Below, piece after piece: positions 1 through 9,738 of a stretch of DNA of 64,000 nucleotides. A program made the translations under genes and the position numbers. Origin of the DNA: Catellatospora sp. TT07R-123 (GTDB taxonomy: Bacteria > Actinomycetota > Actinomycetes > Mycobacteriales > Micromonosporaceae); contig NZ_BNEM01000002.1 of NCBI RefSeq assembly GCF_018327705.1, positions 3,534,001-3,598,000 of the forward strand. The letters are read 5' to 3'. The notes beneath the pieces are model-generated. The model had not been told where the DNA came from. It made no database searches and saw nothing but the letters and a program-made list of their open reading frames with translations. How positions within the stretch are numbered: the first letter of the stretch is position 1; every line of letters begins with the position of its first letter.

Positions 1-1
1 C

Positions 2-1078
2 CGGCTCGACCGGCGGCGCGCCGGGCAGCACGAACCGGGCCAGCAGCGCGGTCACCGCGTAGCCGAGCAGGTAGCCGGGGATCATCGCCAGCAGCACCGG
101 CATGGCCGTCTCCGCGCTGGACAGCAGCCAGCGGGTGCGGCCGGGCACACCGCGCAGCGCGGTCAGGCCCAGCTCGCCGCGGCGCTGCTCGACCCCGCCC
201 GCGACGGTGATGAACAGGACCAGCCAGCACAGCAGCACCAGCGGGATGACCGCGAGCAGCAGGCTGGAAGCGAGCTGCTTCTCCCCGGCGTCGATGCGGG
301 CGATCAGGTCGGGCAGGTTGCTGTCGGTGCCGTACCCGGCGGCCACCAGCTGCGCGTCGGCGTCCTCCAGGTCGTCGCGCAGCGTGCCGAGGTCGGTGAA
401 GGCGTCGGCCGAGACGAGCAGGTCGACGGTTTGCACCGGGCCCGGGGACACGGCGGCCACGGTCCGCTCGTTGGTGAACGCCGCCGTGGCGTCCAGGCCG
501 AGCAGCGCCGGACGGCCCACCCAGAACGGGTCGTCGACGGCCGGGCGGGCGTACAGGCCGACGACGGTCAGCGGCTCCGGCTGCGGACGGTCCCGGCCGC
601 CGATCGGCTGCGGCTGCGTGAACGTGAAGTCGCCGCCGACGCTCGCCCCGATCCGGGTCGCGACGTCCTCGCGCAGCACCACCTCGCGCTCGCCCGCGGC
701 GCACCGGCCCTTGACGATCGACAGGTGCTCGCAGGCGCCCTCGCGCCAGACCAGGAACATCGGCGCGTCGCCGGTGACGGCCGCGCCGGTGCCCTCGACC
801 ATCGAGCCGCCGACCGTGGTGAACCCCGGCACGTACGGCAGCGGGGCCGGTTCGTCGGGCATCCCGCCGCGCTCGCGCGGGTCGCCCGCCGCGAGCCCGA
901 CCAGGGCCTGCTCGTCGATCGCGGCCGCGCCCACCTCGACCGTGCGCAGCGACACCGTGGCCGCCGCCTGGTAGATCGGGCCCGCCGCCGCGGCGGCCGC
1001 GGCCATCGCGGCCAGCACCAGCGTGATGGCGGCCAGTCCCCGACGCGCCTTCATCATCGACCACAGCAGCGCCGTCAT
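2..1078 (-). CDS. ABC transporter permease, FtsX-like (partial, C-terminus off window)
   Basis: An open frame of 359 codons runs off the left edge, so the C-terminus is missing. The ATG at 1078 overlaps the stop of the preceding permease as ATGA, which implies translational coupling. It has an N-terminal membrane helix at about residues 14-33, then a long extracytoplasmic domain, then hydrophobic helices at about 272-296 and 325-345. The second block is followed by an RRGELGLTALRG motif typical of the FtsX/MacB permease core. Family knowledge: such permeases pair with a cytoplasmic ATPase to move lipids or peptides, or to transmit force to the cell wall. It is probably the second permease of the complex encoded by the two genes upstream. 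The substrate cannot be deduced. Confidence 0.85.
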   Translation of the reverse strand, partial: MTALLWSMMKARRGLAAITLVLAAMAAAAAAAGPIYQAAATVSLRTVEVGAAAIDEQALVGLAAGDPRERGGMPDEPAPLPYVPGFTTVGGSMVEGTGAAVTGDAPMFLVWREGACEHLSIVKGRCAAGEREVVLREDVATRIGASVGGDFTFTQPQPIGGRDRPQPEPLTVVGLYARPAVDDPFWVGRPALLGLDATAAFTNERTVAAVSPGPVQTVDLLVSADAFTDLGTLRDDLEDADAQLVAAGYGTDSNLPDLIARIDAGEKQLASSLLLAVIPLVLLCWLVLFITVAGGVEQRRGELGLTALRGVPGRTRWLLSSAETAMPVLLAMIPGYLLGYAVTALLARFVLPGAPPVEP

Positions 1079-4000
1079 CGCCGCACCCCCGCCGTGTTCT
1101 CGTCGCCCCGCGCCGTGGCGCGGTTCAGGGACCGTCCGGCCAGCAGCGCCGCCAGCAGGAGCAGCGCCGCCGCCGCGACGACCGCGGGTGCGACGACTCT
1201 CAAATCCGGATCTGGTATCGGCAGCGACTCCGCCGCCGAGGTGAGCACCGCCCGCGCGGGGGCGCTCAGGGTCCACGACGCCACCGCCGTCAGCGCGCCG
1301 ACCGGCGCGGCGACGGCGATCATCGCGAGGTTGCCCAGCCGGGCGGCCCGAGCGGCCGCGCCGCCGGGCAGGCCCTGCACCCGCAGGGCGGACAGCTCGG
1401 CGGCGCGGCCGCGCCGGTCGGTCGCGGCCAGCACCAGCATGGCCAGGGCCACCAGCAGCACGCTGAGCACGGCGGCGGCCAGGTGCAGCCGCAGGGCCAG
1501 GCCCGCGCCCTGCTCCTGGTACCGCACCACCCGCGCGGCCACGGTCTCGTCGCCCACCGGCACCAGCCCGGCCTTGCGCAGCCGGTCGACGGCGTCGGCG
1601 GGAGCCTGGTCGTTGAGCCAGACCTGGAGGGTCACCGTGTTGTCGCGGGTGTCGGCGAGCCGGTCGGCCAGTTCGAGGTCGAACATGACGCCGTCGGCGG
1701 CCGCGCCGGGCAGCACCGGCGACACGTGCCGGACGTCGGCGGGGCGGGCCAGCGCCTGCAACGGCGTGATCTTGGACAGTTCCCGCGTATGCGCCAGCCG
1801 CCGCGGCCCGGCCGCCACCACCGGCAGCGGCACCGGCCCGTCGGCCACGGCCAGCCGGATGTCGGTGCTGATGTGGCGCGGGTCGGCCGGCACGTAGTGC
1901 AGGGAGATGTAGTCCTTCGACCCGGGCTGCGGGGCCTGCGCGCCCTCCAGCGCGGCGGCGGCGCGTGCCTGCGCCCCGTTGAACAGCGTCACCTCGGGCT
2001 CGGCGCCGAACTGCGGGCGCCAGCGGGAGGCGGAGCTGATCTCGGTGGCCGACAGCAGCGTGCGGTCGGGTCCGAACTGGCTCAGGCCGGTCAGCTGGAG
2101 TTCGTGCGGCGAGCGCGTGAAGCTCAGCCAGGCCAGGCGGCAGCCGGGCGCCTGCGCGCACTGCGGCACCGCCGCCCGGTACACAGCCGGGCCCACCTGC
2201 TTGCCGATCTCGAACGCACCGGTCACCGGCTCGCCGTGCGGGCCGGTCAGCACCGCGCTGACGTCCATCGCGGCGCCGAGGTCGGTCACGACGTACACGG
2301 ACAGGCCCAGCTCGCCGCCGGTGACCGTGACCGGGTCGGCGGTCTTCGGCCGCAGCGCCGCCGCGACCTCGGCGGCGGTGGTGTCGGCCAGCCCCGGCCA
2401 CGCGGCCACCGCCGCCAACCGCGAGCTGTCGACGCCGAGCAGCAGGTCGCCGCCCTCGGGCTGGCGGGTCACCGCCATCGCCCAGGTGCCCTGCGGGTCG
2501 GCGGTGCGCACCGCGTCCAGCAGCGCGGGCCGCGAGGCGGCGTACACGGTGAGCACGCGGGCCGCGCCGAGTTCCAGCTCGGCCCGTTCGCGGGCGGCGG
2601 CACCGGCCACGTCCCAGGCGCTGAAGGTCTGCCCGACCAGGGCGACGGCGACGACGGTCAGCGCCACCAGGCGGTCGGCGCCGGGGCGGCGCGCCACCTG
2701 CAACGAGGCCAGCCCGGCGGCCAGGCGGCCGCGGTGCAGCAGGTTCGCGCCGTACGCGGTGGCGGCCGGGCGGATCAGCCGGGCCGTGAGCAGGCCCGCG
2801 ACCAGCGCGAGCAGCAGCGGCACCAGCAGCGCCAGCCCGCCGTCGTCGTCGGCGGAGGCGTAGCTCTGCCCCACCGCCGCCAGCGCGATCACGATGACCG
2901 CGGGTTCGAGCAGTCCGAAGCGCCGTCCCCGGCGTGCGGGCACCTGGCGCAGCGCGTCGAGCAGCGAACCGCCGTGCGCCCGCTGCTCGGCGATCGCGGC
3001 ACTGGCCATGACCAGCAGCAGCGTGCCCGCCGCGGCCAGCAGCGCGGTGCCGTCCAGCGGCACCGGCGCCTGCCCGGCGAACGTGGCCCAGGTGAGCAGC
3101 CGCACCAGCAGCCAGCCCAGCGCCACGCCGAACGGGGCGGCCAGCACCAGCACCAGCGCCGTCGGCCCGAGCGCGAGCAGCGTCCGGTGCCGGGCCGGGG
3201 CGCCGCGCAGCATCCCGAGCGCCAGCTCGGTACGCCGCCCGGCCGCCGTGTACGCCACCGCCATGAGCAGCACGAACCAGCACACGACCAGCAGCTGCAC
3301 CGCGCCCAGCGGGGCGGCCAGGCCGAGCACGTCGCGGGTGGACTGGATGCGCCGCAGCAGCTGCGGCAGGCCGTTGGCGACGGTGATGCCGGGCATGCCC
3401 AGCTCCGCCTTGAGCAAGGCGGCGACGGCCGCGGCGTTGTCGGCGGTCAGGGCGTCCGGGCCCGCGTACAGGTCGAGCATGGCCACGACCGTGTCGGCGG
3501 CCAGCGAGTCGACGGTGTTCTCGTCGACGAAGATCGGGTTGACGGCGCGCAGCGGCTGCGGCGTCAGTTCGACGCGGCCGGCCCAGTACGGGTCGGCGTC
3601 GCGCAGGGCGGCGGCCGGGTCGTACACCCCGGCGACCTTGAGCGTGACCGGCTGCTCGGCGCGGTTGGCCTGGAACACCAGGTCGTCGCCGACCGCGACG
3701 CCGAGCGCCCTGGCGGTCGGGTCGCTGAGCACCGCCCCGCCCGCCCCGGCCGGGCAGGTGCCCGCCAGCAGCGGCAGGTGGGCGCAGACCCCGTCGCGGG
3801 CCGCGACCGGCGCGGAGACCGGGCTCGGGCCGCCGACCCCGGCGCGGCCGGGGACCAGCACCCCGGCGGCCTGGGTGAGCGTGTTCTCGCCGGTCATCGC
3901 GAGCGCCTGCCCGCGCAGGTCGTTCAGGGACGATTCGTGGCCGTCGACGGCGGACACCTCGGCGGTGAACGTGATCGCGCGTTCGGCGGGGGTGGCGGTG

Positions 4001-4149
4001 CGCAGCTCGGCCGCGACGACGGCACGGTCGGCGGCGGTGGCGTACAGCGGTGCGGCGGTTCCGGCGGCGACCGACAGGACTGCCAGCACGGCCAGGGTCA
4101 CGGCCTGGGCGCGCCGACTGCGCAGCACGCCGAGCACCAAGCGGAGCAT
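1075..4149 (-). CDS. ABC transporter permease with two FtsX cores
   Basis: The product is 1024 residues. An open frame continues upstream through the ATPase gene, but the real start is the ATG at 4149, preceded by GAAGAGG about 8 bases upstream. One N-terminal membrane helix (about residues 15-35) is followed by a large extracytoplasmic region. A three-helix FtsX core follows mid-protein with the motif GRRTELALGMLRG. After a second soluble region comes a second FtsX core at the C-terminus with DRRGRAAELSALRVQG. This tandem-FtsX arrangement is the usual shape of large actinobacterial MacB-like permeases. It is co-transcribed with the ATPase at 4247-4903 (97-base gap) and overlaps the next permease by four bases. 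Export or cell-envelope function is inferred; the substrate is unknown. Confidence 0.9.
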   Translation of the reverse strand: MLRLVLGVLRSRRAQAVTLAVLAVLSVAAGTAAPLYATAADRAVVAAELRTATPAERAITFTAEVSAVDGHESSLNDLRGQALAMTGENTLTQAAGVLVPGRAGVGGPSPVSAPVAARDGVCAHLPLLAGTCPAGAGGAVLSDPTARALGVAVGDDLVFQANRAEQPVTLKVAGVYDPAAALRDADPYWAGRVELTPQPLRAVNPIFVDENTVDSLAADTVVAMLDLYAGPDALTADNAAAVAALLKAELGMPGITVANGLPQLLRRIQSTRDVLGLAAPLGAVQLLVVCWFVLLMAVAYTAAGRRTELALGMLRGAPARHRTLLALGPTALVLVLAAPFGVALGWLLVRLLTWATFAGQAPVPLDGTALLAAAGTLLLVMASAAIAEQRAHGGSLLDALRQVPARRGRRFGLLEPAVIVIALAAVGQSYASADDDGGLALLVPLLLALVAGLLTARLIRPAATAYGANLLHRGRLAAGLASLQVARRPGADRLVALTVVAVALVGQTFSAWDVAGAAARERAELELGAARVLTVYAASRPALLDAVRTADPQGTWAMAVTRQPEGGDLLLGVDSSRLAAVAAWPGLADTTAAEVAAALRPKTADPVTVTGGELGLSVYVVTDLGAAMDVSAVLTGPHGEPVTGAFEIGKQVGPAVYRAAVPQCAQAPGCRLAWLSFTRSPHELQLTGLSQFGPDRTLLSATEISSASRWRPQFGAEPEVTLFNGAQARAAAALEGAQAPQPGSKDYISLHYVPADPRHISTDIRLAVADGPVPLPVVAAGPRRLAHTRELSKITPLQALARPADVRHVSPVLPGAAADGVMFDLELADRLADTRDNTVTLQVWLNDQAPADAVDRLRKAGLVPVGDETVAARVVRYQEQGAGLALRLHLAAAVLSVLLVALAMLVLAATDRRGRAAELSALRVQGLPGGAAARAARLGNLAMIAVAAPVGALTAVASWTLSAPARAVLTSAAESLPIPDPDLRVVAPAVVAAAALLLLAALLAGRSLNRATARGDENTAGVRR

Positions 4150-4246
4150 GAACGACCTCTTCAGGTGATCAGATCGCCGGTGACGCGCGAGCGGAGCGCT
4201 CTCAGGGGCGGTCGGGGGTGGAACAAGCGGGGGTACGGGGCGAGGG

Positions 4247-4903
4247 TCAGCCCCGGACCAGCTCGGCGGTGCCGTCGAGCAGGTGCAGTTCGGCGTCGCA
4301 CGCCGCGGCGGCCTCCAGGTCGTGGGTGGCCAGCACGACGGTGGCGCCCCGGTCCGCCTCCGCGCGCAGCAGGTCGAGCACGCGGCTGCGGTTGGCGGCG
4401 TCGAGCTCGCTGGTGACCTCGTCGGCCAGCAGCACACGGCCGCTCAGGGCCAGGCCGCGCGCGATCGCCGTACGCTGCTGCTGGCCGCCGGACAGCTCCT
4501 CGACCAGCTGTCCCGCCTGGGCGGACAGGCCGACCAGCTCCAGCGACTCGGCGGTGGCGCGGCGCGCGTGCTCCGGGGTGAACCCGTTGGCGACGAGCAC
4601 GACCTGCACGTTCTCGCCCGCGGTGAGGATGGTGGCCAGCCCGTTGTCCTGCGGGATCAGCACGACCTTGCGGCCGACGGCGTCGTCGCGGTCGCGCAGC
4701 GGGCTGCCGTCGACCTCGACCGTCCCGGCGACCGGGCGCAGCACGCCCGCCATGGCCCGCAGCAGCGTGGTCTTGCCCGCCCCGGACGGGCCGGTCACGG
4801 CGAGCATGCGGCCGGGCCGGGCCGTCACGGTCACCTCGCGCAGGACGGGCGCGCCCGCCGCGTACTCCACGGTCACGCGGTCAACCACCAGAGCCGACGA
4901 CAT
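4247..4903 (-). CDS. ABC transporter ATP-binding protein (MacB/LolD type)
   Basis: A complete 218-residue nucleotide-binding domain. Walker A GPSGAGKT is at residues 38-45, the Q-loop Gln at about 85 (LIPQDNG), the signature LSGGQ at 137-141, Walker B VLLADE at 157-162 and the switch His at about 194 (ATHDL). It is the first gene of an operon with two FtsX-like permeases. Its compact size and lack of extra domains match the MacB/LolD/FtsE class rather than importers, and no substrate-binding protein lies nearby. The start is an ATG with AGGAGAG a few bases upstream. It energises the two permeases downstream, probably as part of an envelope exporter. Confidence 0.93.
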   Translation of the reverse strand: MSSALVVDRVTVEYAAGAPVLREVTVTARPGRMLAVTGPSGAGKTTLLRAMAGVLRPVAGTVEVDGSPLRDRDDAVGRKVVLIPQDNGLATILTAGENVQVVLVANGFTPEHARRATAESLELVGLSAQAGQLVEELSGGQQQRTAIARGLALSGRVLLADEVTSELDAANRSRVLDLLRAEADRGATVVLATHDLEAAAACDAELHLLDGTAELVRG

Positions 4904-5236
4904 CGCCGCTCTCCTCTCGCCTTGCCGTTCCCGCCGTCCCGGGAGTGATCTCCCGTTTCCGCAGTAGTCACGCGCAATCTAGCGATCAGGTTGTCAGGAC
5001 GCGAAATCCGTTTCACCAGGCGGGCACATTAGGAACAGCTCAACGCAAGCTGTGTGCATAAATTGCACCCCTGTTGCACCGGTATGCGGTAGAGCGCTCT
5101 CCGAACACCAAGATCGTCCAACTTGCCCGGCAATCGGCCGTATCTTGGCGCCCCATTCACCCAGTTGCCCGGCAACTTGCCCGATCTTGACGGCCCGGCC
5201 CGACGGGGCCCGGCGGGACGGGGCGGGCGGGGGCGG
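4904..5236. other. Intergenic region with promoter side of ABC operon and a palindromic repeat
   Basis: No credible gene. The left part must hold the promoter of the ABC operon. A small hairpin GTGCA-TAAAT-TGCAC lies at 5054-5068. The family B palindromic repeat occupies 5108-5190. A GC-rich imperfect repeat built on GGGCGG and GGGGCCC follows at about 5190-5236, directly after the HAD gene stop in its direction of transcription. Confidence 0.6.
5108..5190. repeat. Family B palindromic repeat, copy 1
   Basis: Outer arms CAAGATCG (5109-5116) and CGATCTTG (5182-5189) enclose two TTGCCCGGCAA-type cores. The core near 5164-5176, GTTGCC-C-GGCAAC, is itself a palindrome. Read on the minus strand, it aligns with the copy at 51149-51223 over almost its whole length: TCAAGATCGGGC, then AGTTGCC, then GGCAACTGGG, then GGCGCCAA. 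It lies between the promoter of the ABC operon and the end of the HAD gene. Function unknown. Confidence 0.75.
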
Positions 5237-5836
5237 TCAGAGGGAGAGGGCGGCGCGGAGGTAGGGGAGGTCGGCGGGGCCGGACCAGCGCATCGCGGAC
5301 AGGCCGGCGACGCGGGCGCCGCGGATGTGGCGGTCGGTGTCGTCGACGAGCAGGCAGCGGTCCGGCGGGGTCTGCACCGCCTGGCACGCCGCGGCGAAGA
5401 ACTCCTTGGTCGGCTTGTGCGTCCGCAGCTCAGCCGACGAGATCACCGCGTCGAACTCGGCCTCCAGCCCGAACCGGGCCAGGTCCTGGCGCAGGTCGTC
5501 GGTGGCGTTGGTGACCAGGGCGACCTTGCGCCCGGCCGCCCGCGCGGCGCGTACGAACTCCAGCACCGGCCCGTCGATGCGCCCCCGGTAGGCGTCCCAC
5601 TCGGCGACGGCCTCGGCGGAGGCGCCGGTGTCGGCCGCGATCTCGTCCAGCCACTGCTGCCGGGTCCAGTAGCCCGTGATCGCCGGCAGCAGCCGCCCCC
5701 AGGTCAGGCCCGAGTCGAGCAGCGCCGACGGCGCGACGCCGTGGCGCTGCTCGAATCCCGGGTACGCGTCGGGGTCGTACTGCCGCAGCACGCCGTCGAA
5801 GTCGATCAGCAGGGCCTCGGCCGGTCGCCGCCTCAT
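5237..5836 (-). CDS. HAD-family hydrolase
   Basis: The product is 199 residues with all four haloacid dehalogenase motifs. Motif I is DFDGVL at about residues 12-17, with the nucleophilic Asp first and the acid/base Asp two residues later. Motif II is LVTNAT at about 108, motif III Lys lies in THKPTKEFF at about 139, and motif IV is LLVDDTD at about 162. An alpha-helical cap lies between motifs I and II, as in subfamily I phosphatases such as phosphoglycolate phosphatase-like enzymes. The ATG overlaps the smc stop (ATGA at 5833-5836), so it is translationally coupled to smc. The substrate is not predictable; a house-cleaning phosphatase is plausible. Confidence 0.88.
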   Translation of the reverse strand: MRRRPAEALLIDFDGVLRQYDPDAYPGFEQRHGVAPSALLDSGLTWGRLLPAITGYWTRQQWLDEIAADTGASAEAVAEWDAYRGRIDGPVLEFVRAARAAGRKVALVTNATDDLRQDLARFGLEAEFDAVISSAELRTHKPTKEFFAAACQAVQTPPDRCLLVDDTDRHIRGARVAGLSAMRWSGPADLPYLRAALSL

Positions 5837-8800
5837 TCGCCCTCACCCTTCAGCCGCTGGCTGATCACCTCGGTGACACCGTTGCGCATGGTCACGCCGT
5901 ACAGGGCGTCGGCGACCTCCATGGTGCGCTTCTGGTGCGTGATGATGATCAGCTGGCTGCGCGAGCGCAGCTCCTGGAACAGCGTGATCAGACGGCCGAG
6001 GTTGACGTCGTCCAGCGCCGCCTCGACCTCGTCCATGATGTAGAAGGGACTGGGGCGGGCGCGGAAGATCGCGCACAGCATCGCCACCGCGGTCAGCGAG
6101 CGCTCGCCACCGGACAGCAGCGACAGCCGCTTGATCTTCTTGCCCGGCGGGCGCGCCTCGACCTCGACGCCGGTGGTCAGCATGTTGTCCGGGTCGGTCA
6201 GCACCAGCCGCCCGTCGCCGCCGGGGAACAGGATCGGGAAGACGACCTCGAACTCGCGCGCGGTGTCGGCGAACGCGGTGGCGAAGACCTCCAGGATGCG
6301 GTCGTCGACGTCCTTGACCACGGTCAGCAGGTCACGGCGGGTCGCCTTGAGGTCTTCGAGCTGGTCGGAGAGGAACTTGAACCGCTCCTCCAGCGCCGCG
6401 AACTCCTCCAGCGCCAGCGGGTTGACCTTGCCGAGCAGGTTCAGGTCGCGCTCGGCCCGGGCGGCGCGCTTCTCCTGGATCGCCCGGTCGTAGGGCTCCG
6501 GGTCGGCCAGGTCGGCCGAGCCCAGCACGATCACCGGGACCGGCACGCTCGGGCCGTACTCGCCGAGCAGGGTCTCCACGTCGAGGGAGAACTCCTCGGC
6601 GGCGCGGTTCTCCAGCTGCTCGATGCGCATGCGCTGCTCGGCGCGGGCGACCTCGTCGCGGTGCACCTCGGTGGTGAGCCGGTTCAGGTCGTCGCCCAGC
6701 CGCTTGGCCTGGCCGCGCACCTGCGCCAGCTCGGCTTCCCGGGCCGTACGCGCGCTGGCGATCTCGTCGCGCCGCGTCGCGGCCTCCTCCAGCACCACCG
6801 ACAGACGGCTGAGCAGCTCGCGGGTGCCCGACTCGACGGCCTTGGCGATCGCGGCCCCCCGCTCGCGGGCGGCGCGGCGGGCGGCGGCGCGCTCGCGGGC
6901 GGCCCGCTCCGCGGCGGCCTGGCGCAGCAGCGAGTCGGCCCGGCCGGCGATCTGCGACACCCGCTCCTCGGCGGTGCGCACCGCCAACCGCACCTCGACC
7001 TCGTTCTGCCGGGACTGCGGCACCATCGCGGCGAGCTGGTCGCGCTCGGCGGTGGACGGGTCCTCGTCGACCGGCGCGTCCTCGGCGGCGGCCAGCCGCT
7101 CCTCCAGCTCGGCGAGCCGGGCGAGGTCCTCCTCGCGGGCGGCCGCGGCCTTGTCCCGGGAGGCGCCCAGCCGCTGCGCCTCGGCCTGCGCCGAACGGGC
7201 GGCGGCACCGACCTCGGCGAGCTTGCGGGCGGCGGCGTTGCGCTCGCCCTCGGCTGCGCGCTTGGCCGCGGCGGCGGCGTCCATGGCCGCCTTGCGCTCG
7301 GAGACGACCTCGCGGGCCTCGGCGATCTGCTCGCGCAGCACCGCGACGCTCTCCTCGGCCGCGACCTTCCTGGCGCGGGCCTCGTCGACGGCGGCCTGCA
7401 CCTCGATGAAGCTGGGCGCCTTGGCCGAACCACCCGCGCCCGCGAACACCCCGACGACGTCGCCCTCAGTGGTCACCGCGCGCAGCGACGGCTGGGCCGC
7501 GACCAGGGCGGACGCGGACGGCAGATCGGCGACGAGCACCACGTCGCGCAGCGCGTGCGCCACGGCCGGGCGGATCGCGTCGGCGCAGCGCACCACGTCG
7601 ATCGCCCACCGGGCGCCGGGCGGCAGCGCCACGTCGGAGCGGGGCTGCGGCCGGGAGGTCGCGATGAGCAGCGCGGCCCGGCCCGCGTCCTGGATCTTGA
7701 GCAGGCGCATCGCCTCGGCGGCCTCGTCGACCCCGGCGACGGCCACGGCGTCGGCCAGCGTGCCCAGCGCGGCGGCCAGGGCCGCCTCGCAGCCGGGCTC
7801 GACGCTGAGCAGCGACGCGACGCTGCCCAGCAGGCCCGGCACCTCGGCGGCGCGGGCCAGCAGCGCCCCGGCGCCGTCCTTGCGGTTGAGGCCGAGGGCC
7901 AGCGCCTCCTCCCGGGCCTTCCAGCCGGTGGCGTCCTTCTCGGCAGACCGCTCGGCCTCGTTGAGGCGGCGGACGGCCGCGGCGGCGTCCTCGTGCGCGG
8001 CGACCGCGGCGGCGTGCCGGGTGTCGAGGTCGGCGTTGTCGCGGTCGGCGTCGGAGGTCAGCTCGGCGACCGCGTCGACCTGCTCCTGCGCCGCCTCGGC
8101 CCGCATCGCGGCATCGCCGTACGCGGTGGACAGGCGCTCGATCTCCTCGGCGGCGGTGGCGGTGCGCGCCCGCGCGGCGTTGACCTGGCCGGTCAGCTTG
8201 GCCATGCCCTCGCGGCGGTCGGCGATCGCCTTCACCGCCGCCACCAGCGCACGTTCGGCGGCGGCGAGCTGGCGCTCCAGCTCCTGGCGGCGCTCGACCG
8301 CCTCGGCCAGGCGCACCTGGTCCTCGGCCAAGGCCTCGCGCAGGGTCTCCTCCTGATCGCGCACCGCCTCGGCCTCGGCCTCCAGCTGCTCCGGATCGCG
8401 GCCAGGGCGCTCGGCCTCGACCGGCGCGGACAGGTGGCGGTGGCGCTCGGAGGCGAGCTGCGCGGTGGAGCGGAAGCGCTCCTGGAGGGCGGACAGCTGA
8501 TACCAGACGTCCTGGGCCTGGGTCAGCCGGGGCGCGTCGACGGCGTGCGCCGACTCCAGCTCGGACAGGCGTTCCTGCACCTGCTCGTGCTCGGCCTCGA
8601 CCAGCTCGCGGCGGGTGCGCAGGGCCGCCTCGTCGGCGACCTCCTTGTCCAGCGTCGTACGCAGGGTGAACAGGTCGTCGGCGAGCAGCCGCAGGCGGGC
8701 GTCGCGCAGGTCGGACTGGATCACCGCGGCGCGCCGGGCCACCTCGGCCTGCCGCCCGAGCGGCTTGAGCTGGCGGCGCAGCTCGTCGGTGAGGTCGGTG

Positions 8801-9372
8801 ACGCGGTTGAGGTTGGCCTGCATCGCGTCCAGCTTCCGCAGCGCCTTCTCCTTGCGCTTGCGGTGCTTGAGGACGCCCGCGGCCTCCTCGATGAACGCGC
8901 GGCGGTCCTCGGGTTTGGCGTGCAGCACGGCGTCGAGCTGGCCCTGGCCGACGATGACGTGCATCTCCCGGCCGATGCCGGAGTCGCTGAGCAGTTCCTG
9001 GATGTCGAGCAGGCGGCAGGCGTCGCCGTTGATCTCGTATTCACTCTCGCCGGAGCGGAACATCCGGCGGGTGATCGACACCTCGGTGTAGTCGATGGGC
9101 AGCGCGCCGTCGGTGTTGTCGATCGTGAGCGTGACCTCGGCGCGGCCCAGGGGCTGGCGGCCGGAGGTGCCCGCGAAGATCACGTCTTCCATCTTGCCGC
9201 CGCGAAGTGCCTTGGCGCCCTGCTCGCCGAGCACCCAGGCGATCGCGTCGACCACGTTGGACTTGCCCGAGCCGTTGGGACCCACCACGCAGGTGATCCC
9301 CGGTTCGAGCTTCAACGTCGTCGCGGAGGCGAAGGATTTGAAGCCCTTCACCGTCAGGCTCTTGAGGTGCAC
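5833..9372 (-). CDS. smc: Chromosome segregation protein SMC
   Basis: The product is 1179 residues, the normal size for bacterial SMC. Walker A GPNGSGKSN is at residues 31-39. A long heptad-rich coiled coil runs from about 170 to 500, the hinge lies at about 510-640, and a second coiled coil runs to about 1000. The ABC signature LSGGERS is near 1085, Walker B FYIMDEVEAALDD near 1112, and a C-terminal THQKRTME segment follows. It folds back on itself to form the ATPase head and, with ScpAB, condenses and segregates chromosomes. The start is a GTG at 9372 with GGAG six bases upstream. The HAD gene overlaps its stop. The scpA and scpB genes are not in this window. Confidence 0.98.
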   Translation of the reverse strand: MHLKSLTVKGFKSFASATTLKLEPGITCVVGPNGSGKSNVVDAIAWVLGEQGAKALRGGKMEDVIFAGTSGRQPLGRAEVTLTIDNTDGALPIDYTEVSITRRMFRSGESEYEINGDACRLLDIQELLSDSGIGREMHVIVGQGQLDAVLHAKPEDRRAFIEEAAGVLKHRKRKEKALRKLDAMQANLNRVTDLTDELRRQLKPLGRQAEVARRAAVIQSDLRDARLRLLADDLFTLRTTLDKEVADEAALRTRRELVEAEHEQVQERLSELESAHAVDAPRLTQAQDVWYQLSALQERFRSTAQLASERHRHLSAPVEAERPGRDPEQLEAEAEAVRDQEETLREALAEDQVRLAEAVERRQELERQLAAAERALVAAVKAIADRREGMAKLTGQVNAARARTATAAEEIERLSTAYGDAAMRAEAAQEQVDAVAELTSDADRDNADLDTRHAAAVAAHEDAAAAVRRLNEAERSAEKDATGWKAREEALALGLNRKDGAGALLARAAEVPGLLGSVASLLSVEPGCEAALAAALGTLADAVAVAGVDEAAEAMRLLKIQDAGRAALLIATSRPQPRSDVALPPGARWAIDVVRCADAIRPAVAHALRDVVLVADLPSASALVAAQPSLRAVTTEGDVVGVFAGAGGSAKAPSFIEVQAAVDEARARKVAAEESVAVLREQIAEAREVVSERKAAMDAAAAAKRAAEGERNAAARKLAEVGAAARSAQAEAQRLGASRDKAAAAREEDLARLAELEERLAAAEDAPVDEDPSTAERDQLAAMVPQSRQNEVEVRLAVRTAEERVSQIAGRADSLLRQAAAERAARERAAARRAARERGAAIAKAVESGTRELLSRLSVVLEEAATRRDEIASARTAREAELAQVRGQAKRLGDDLNRLTTEVHRDEVARAEQRMRIEQLENRAAEEFSLDVETLLGEYGPSVPVPVIVLGSADLADPEPYDRAIQEKRAARAERDLNLLGKVNPLALEEFAALEERFKFLSDQLEDLKATRRDLLTVVKDVDDRILEVFATAFADTAREFEVVFPILFPGGDGRLVLTDPDNMLTTGVEVEARPPGKKIKRLSLLSGGERSLTAVAMLCAIFRARPSPFYIMDEVEAALDDVNLGRLITLFQELRSRSQLIIITHQKRTMEVADALYGVTMRNGVTEVISQRLKGEGE

Positions 9373-9738
9373 GACACTCCGGAATCGATCATCTTGGCGC
9401 CCGCGAGGCGCGTGGGTGGCACATGCTACCGGTCAAAGCGCAGGGTACCCGGTCGCCCGACAGGCCCTTCCGAGACGCCTGACCGCCGGGGCCGCAGTCG
9501 TATGCCCGGCCACCGGTCGGCTGAACCATCGGAGGATGCCGGTTTCGGGTCGCCCCGGCCCGGGGACGGTGTTCGGCACGACGGAAGAACCGTCGCGGCA
9601 CGCGAGAAGAAGTCACTCGCGGTCCCGGGCCGGGCAAAAAGAAAGCGCGCCGCCACAGGGTGGAGGCGCGCAGAAGGTCTGGTGCCGCGGCAGCTCGCTC
9701 CATGGAGCGGCTGTCCGTCCCGCTGTCGCGGGGAAGGA
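9373..9738. other. Intergenic region upstream of smc
   Basis: The stretch of 366 bases holds no convincing gene. It contains the terminator of the small coiled-coil gene (9636-9671) and must carry the smc promoter; no clear consensus -35/-10 pair could be picked out. The translations here are Arg- and Pro-rich and look like chance high-GC frames. Confidence 0.6.
9636..9671 (-). terminator. Rho-independent terminator of the small coiled-coil gene
   Basis: A GC-rich hairpin with arms GCGCGCC and GGCGCGC plus inner CCA/TGG pairs occupies 9645-9671. On the minus strand it is followed by TTTCTTTTT. It lies about 70 bases after the stop at 9739 and separates that gene from smc. Confidence 0.85.

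Noticed and set aside
1483-4416. 977-codon open frame on the + strand opposite the ABC permease
   Set aside because: It is a composition artefact: antisense to a recognisable FtsX-type permease, rich in Arg, Gly, Gln and His with no motif.
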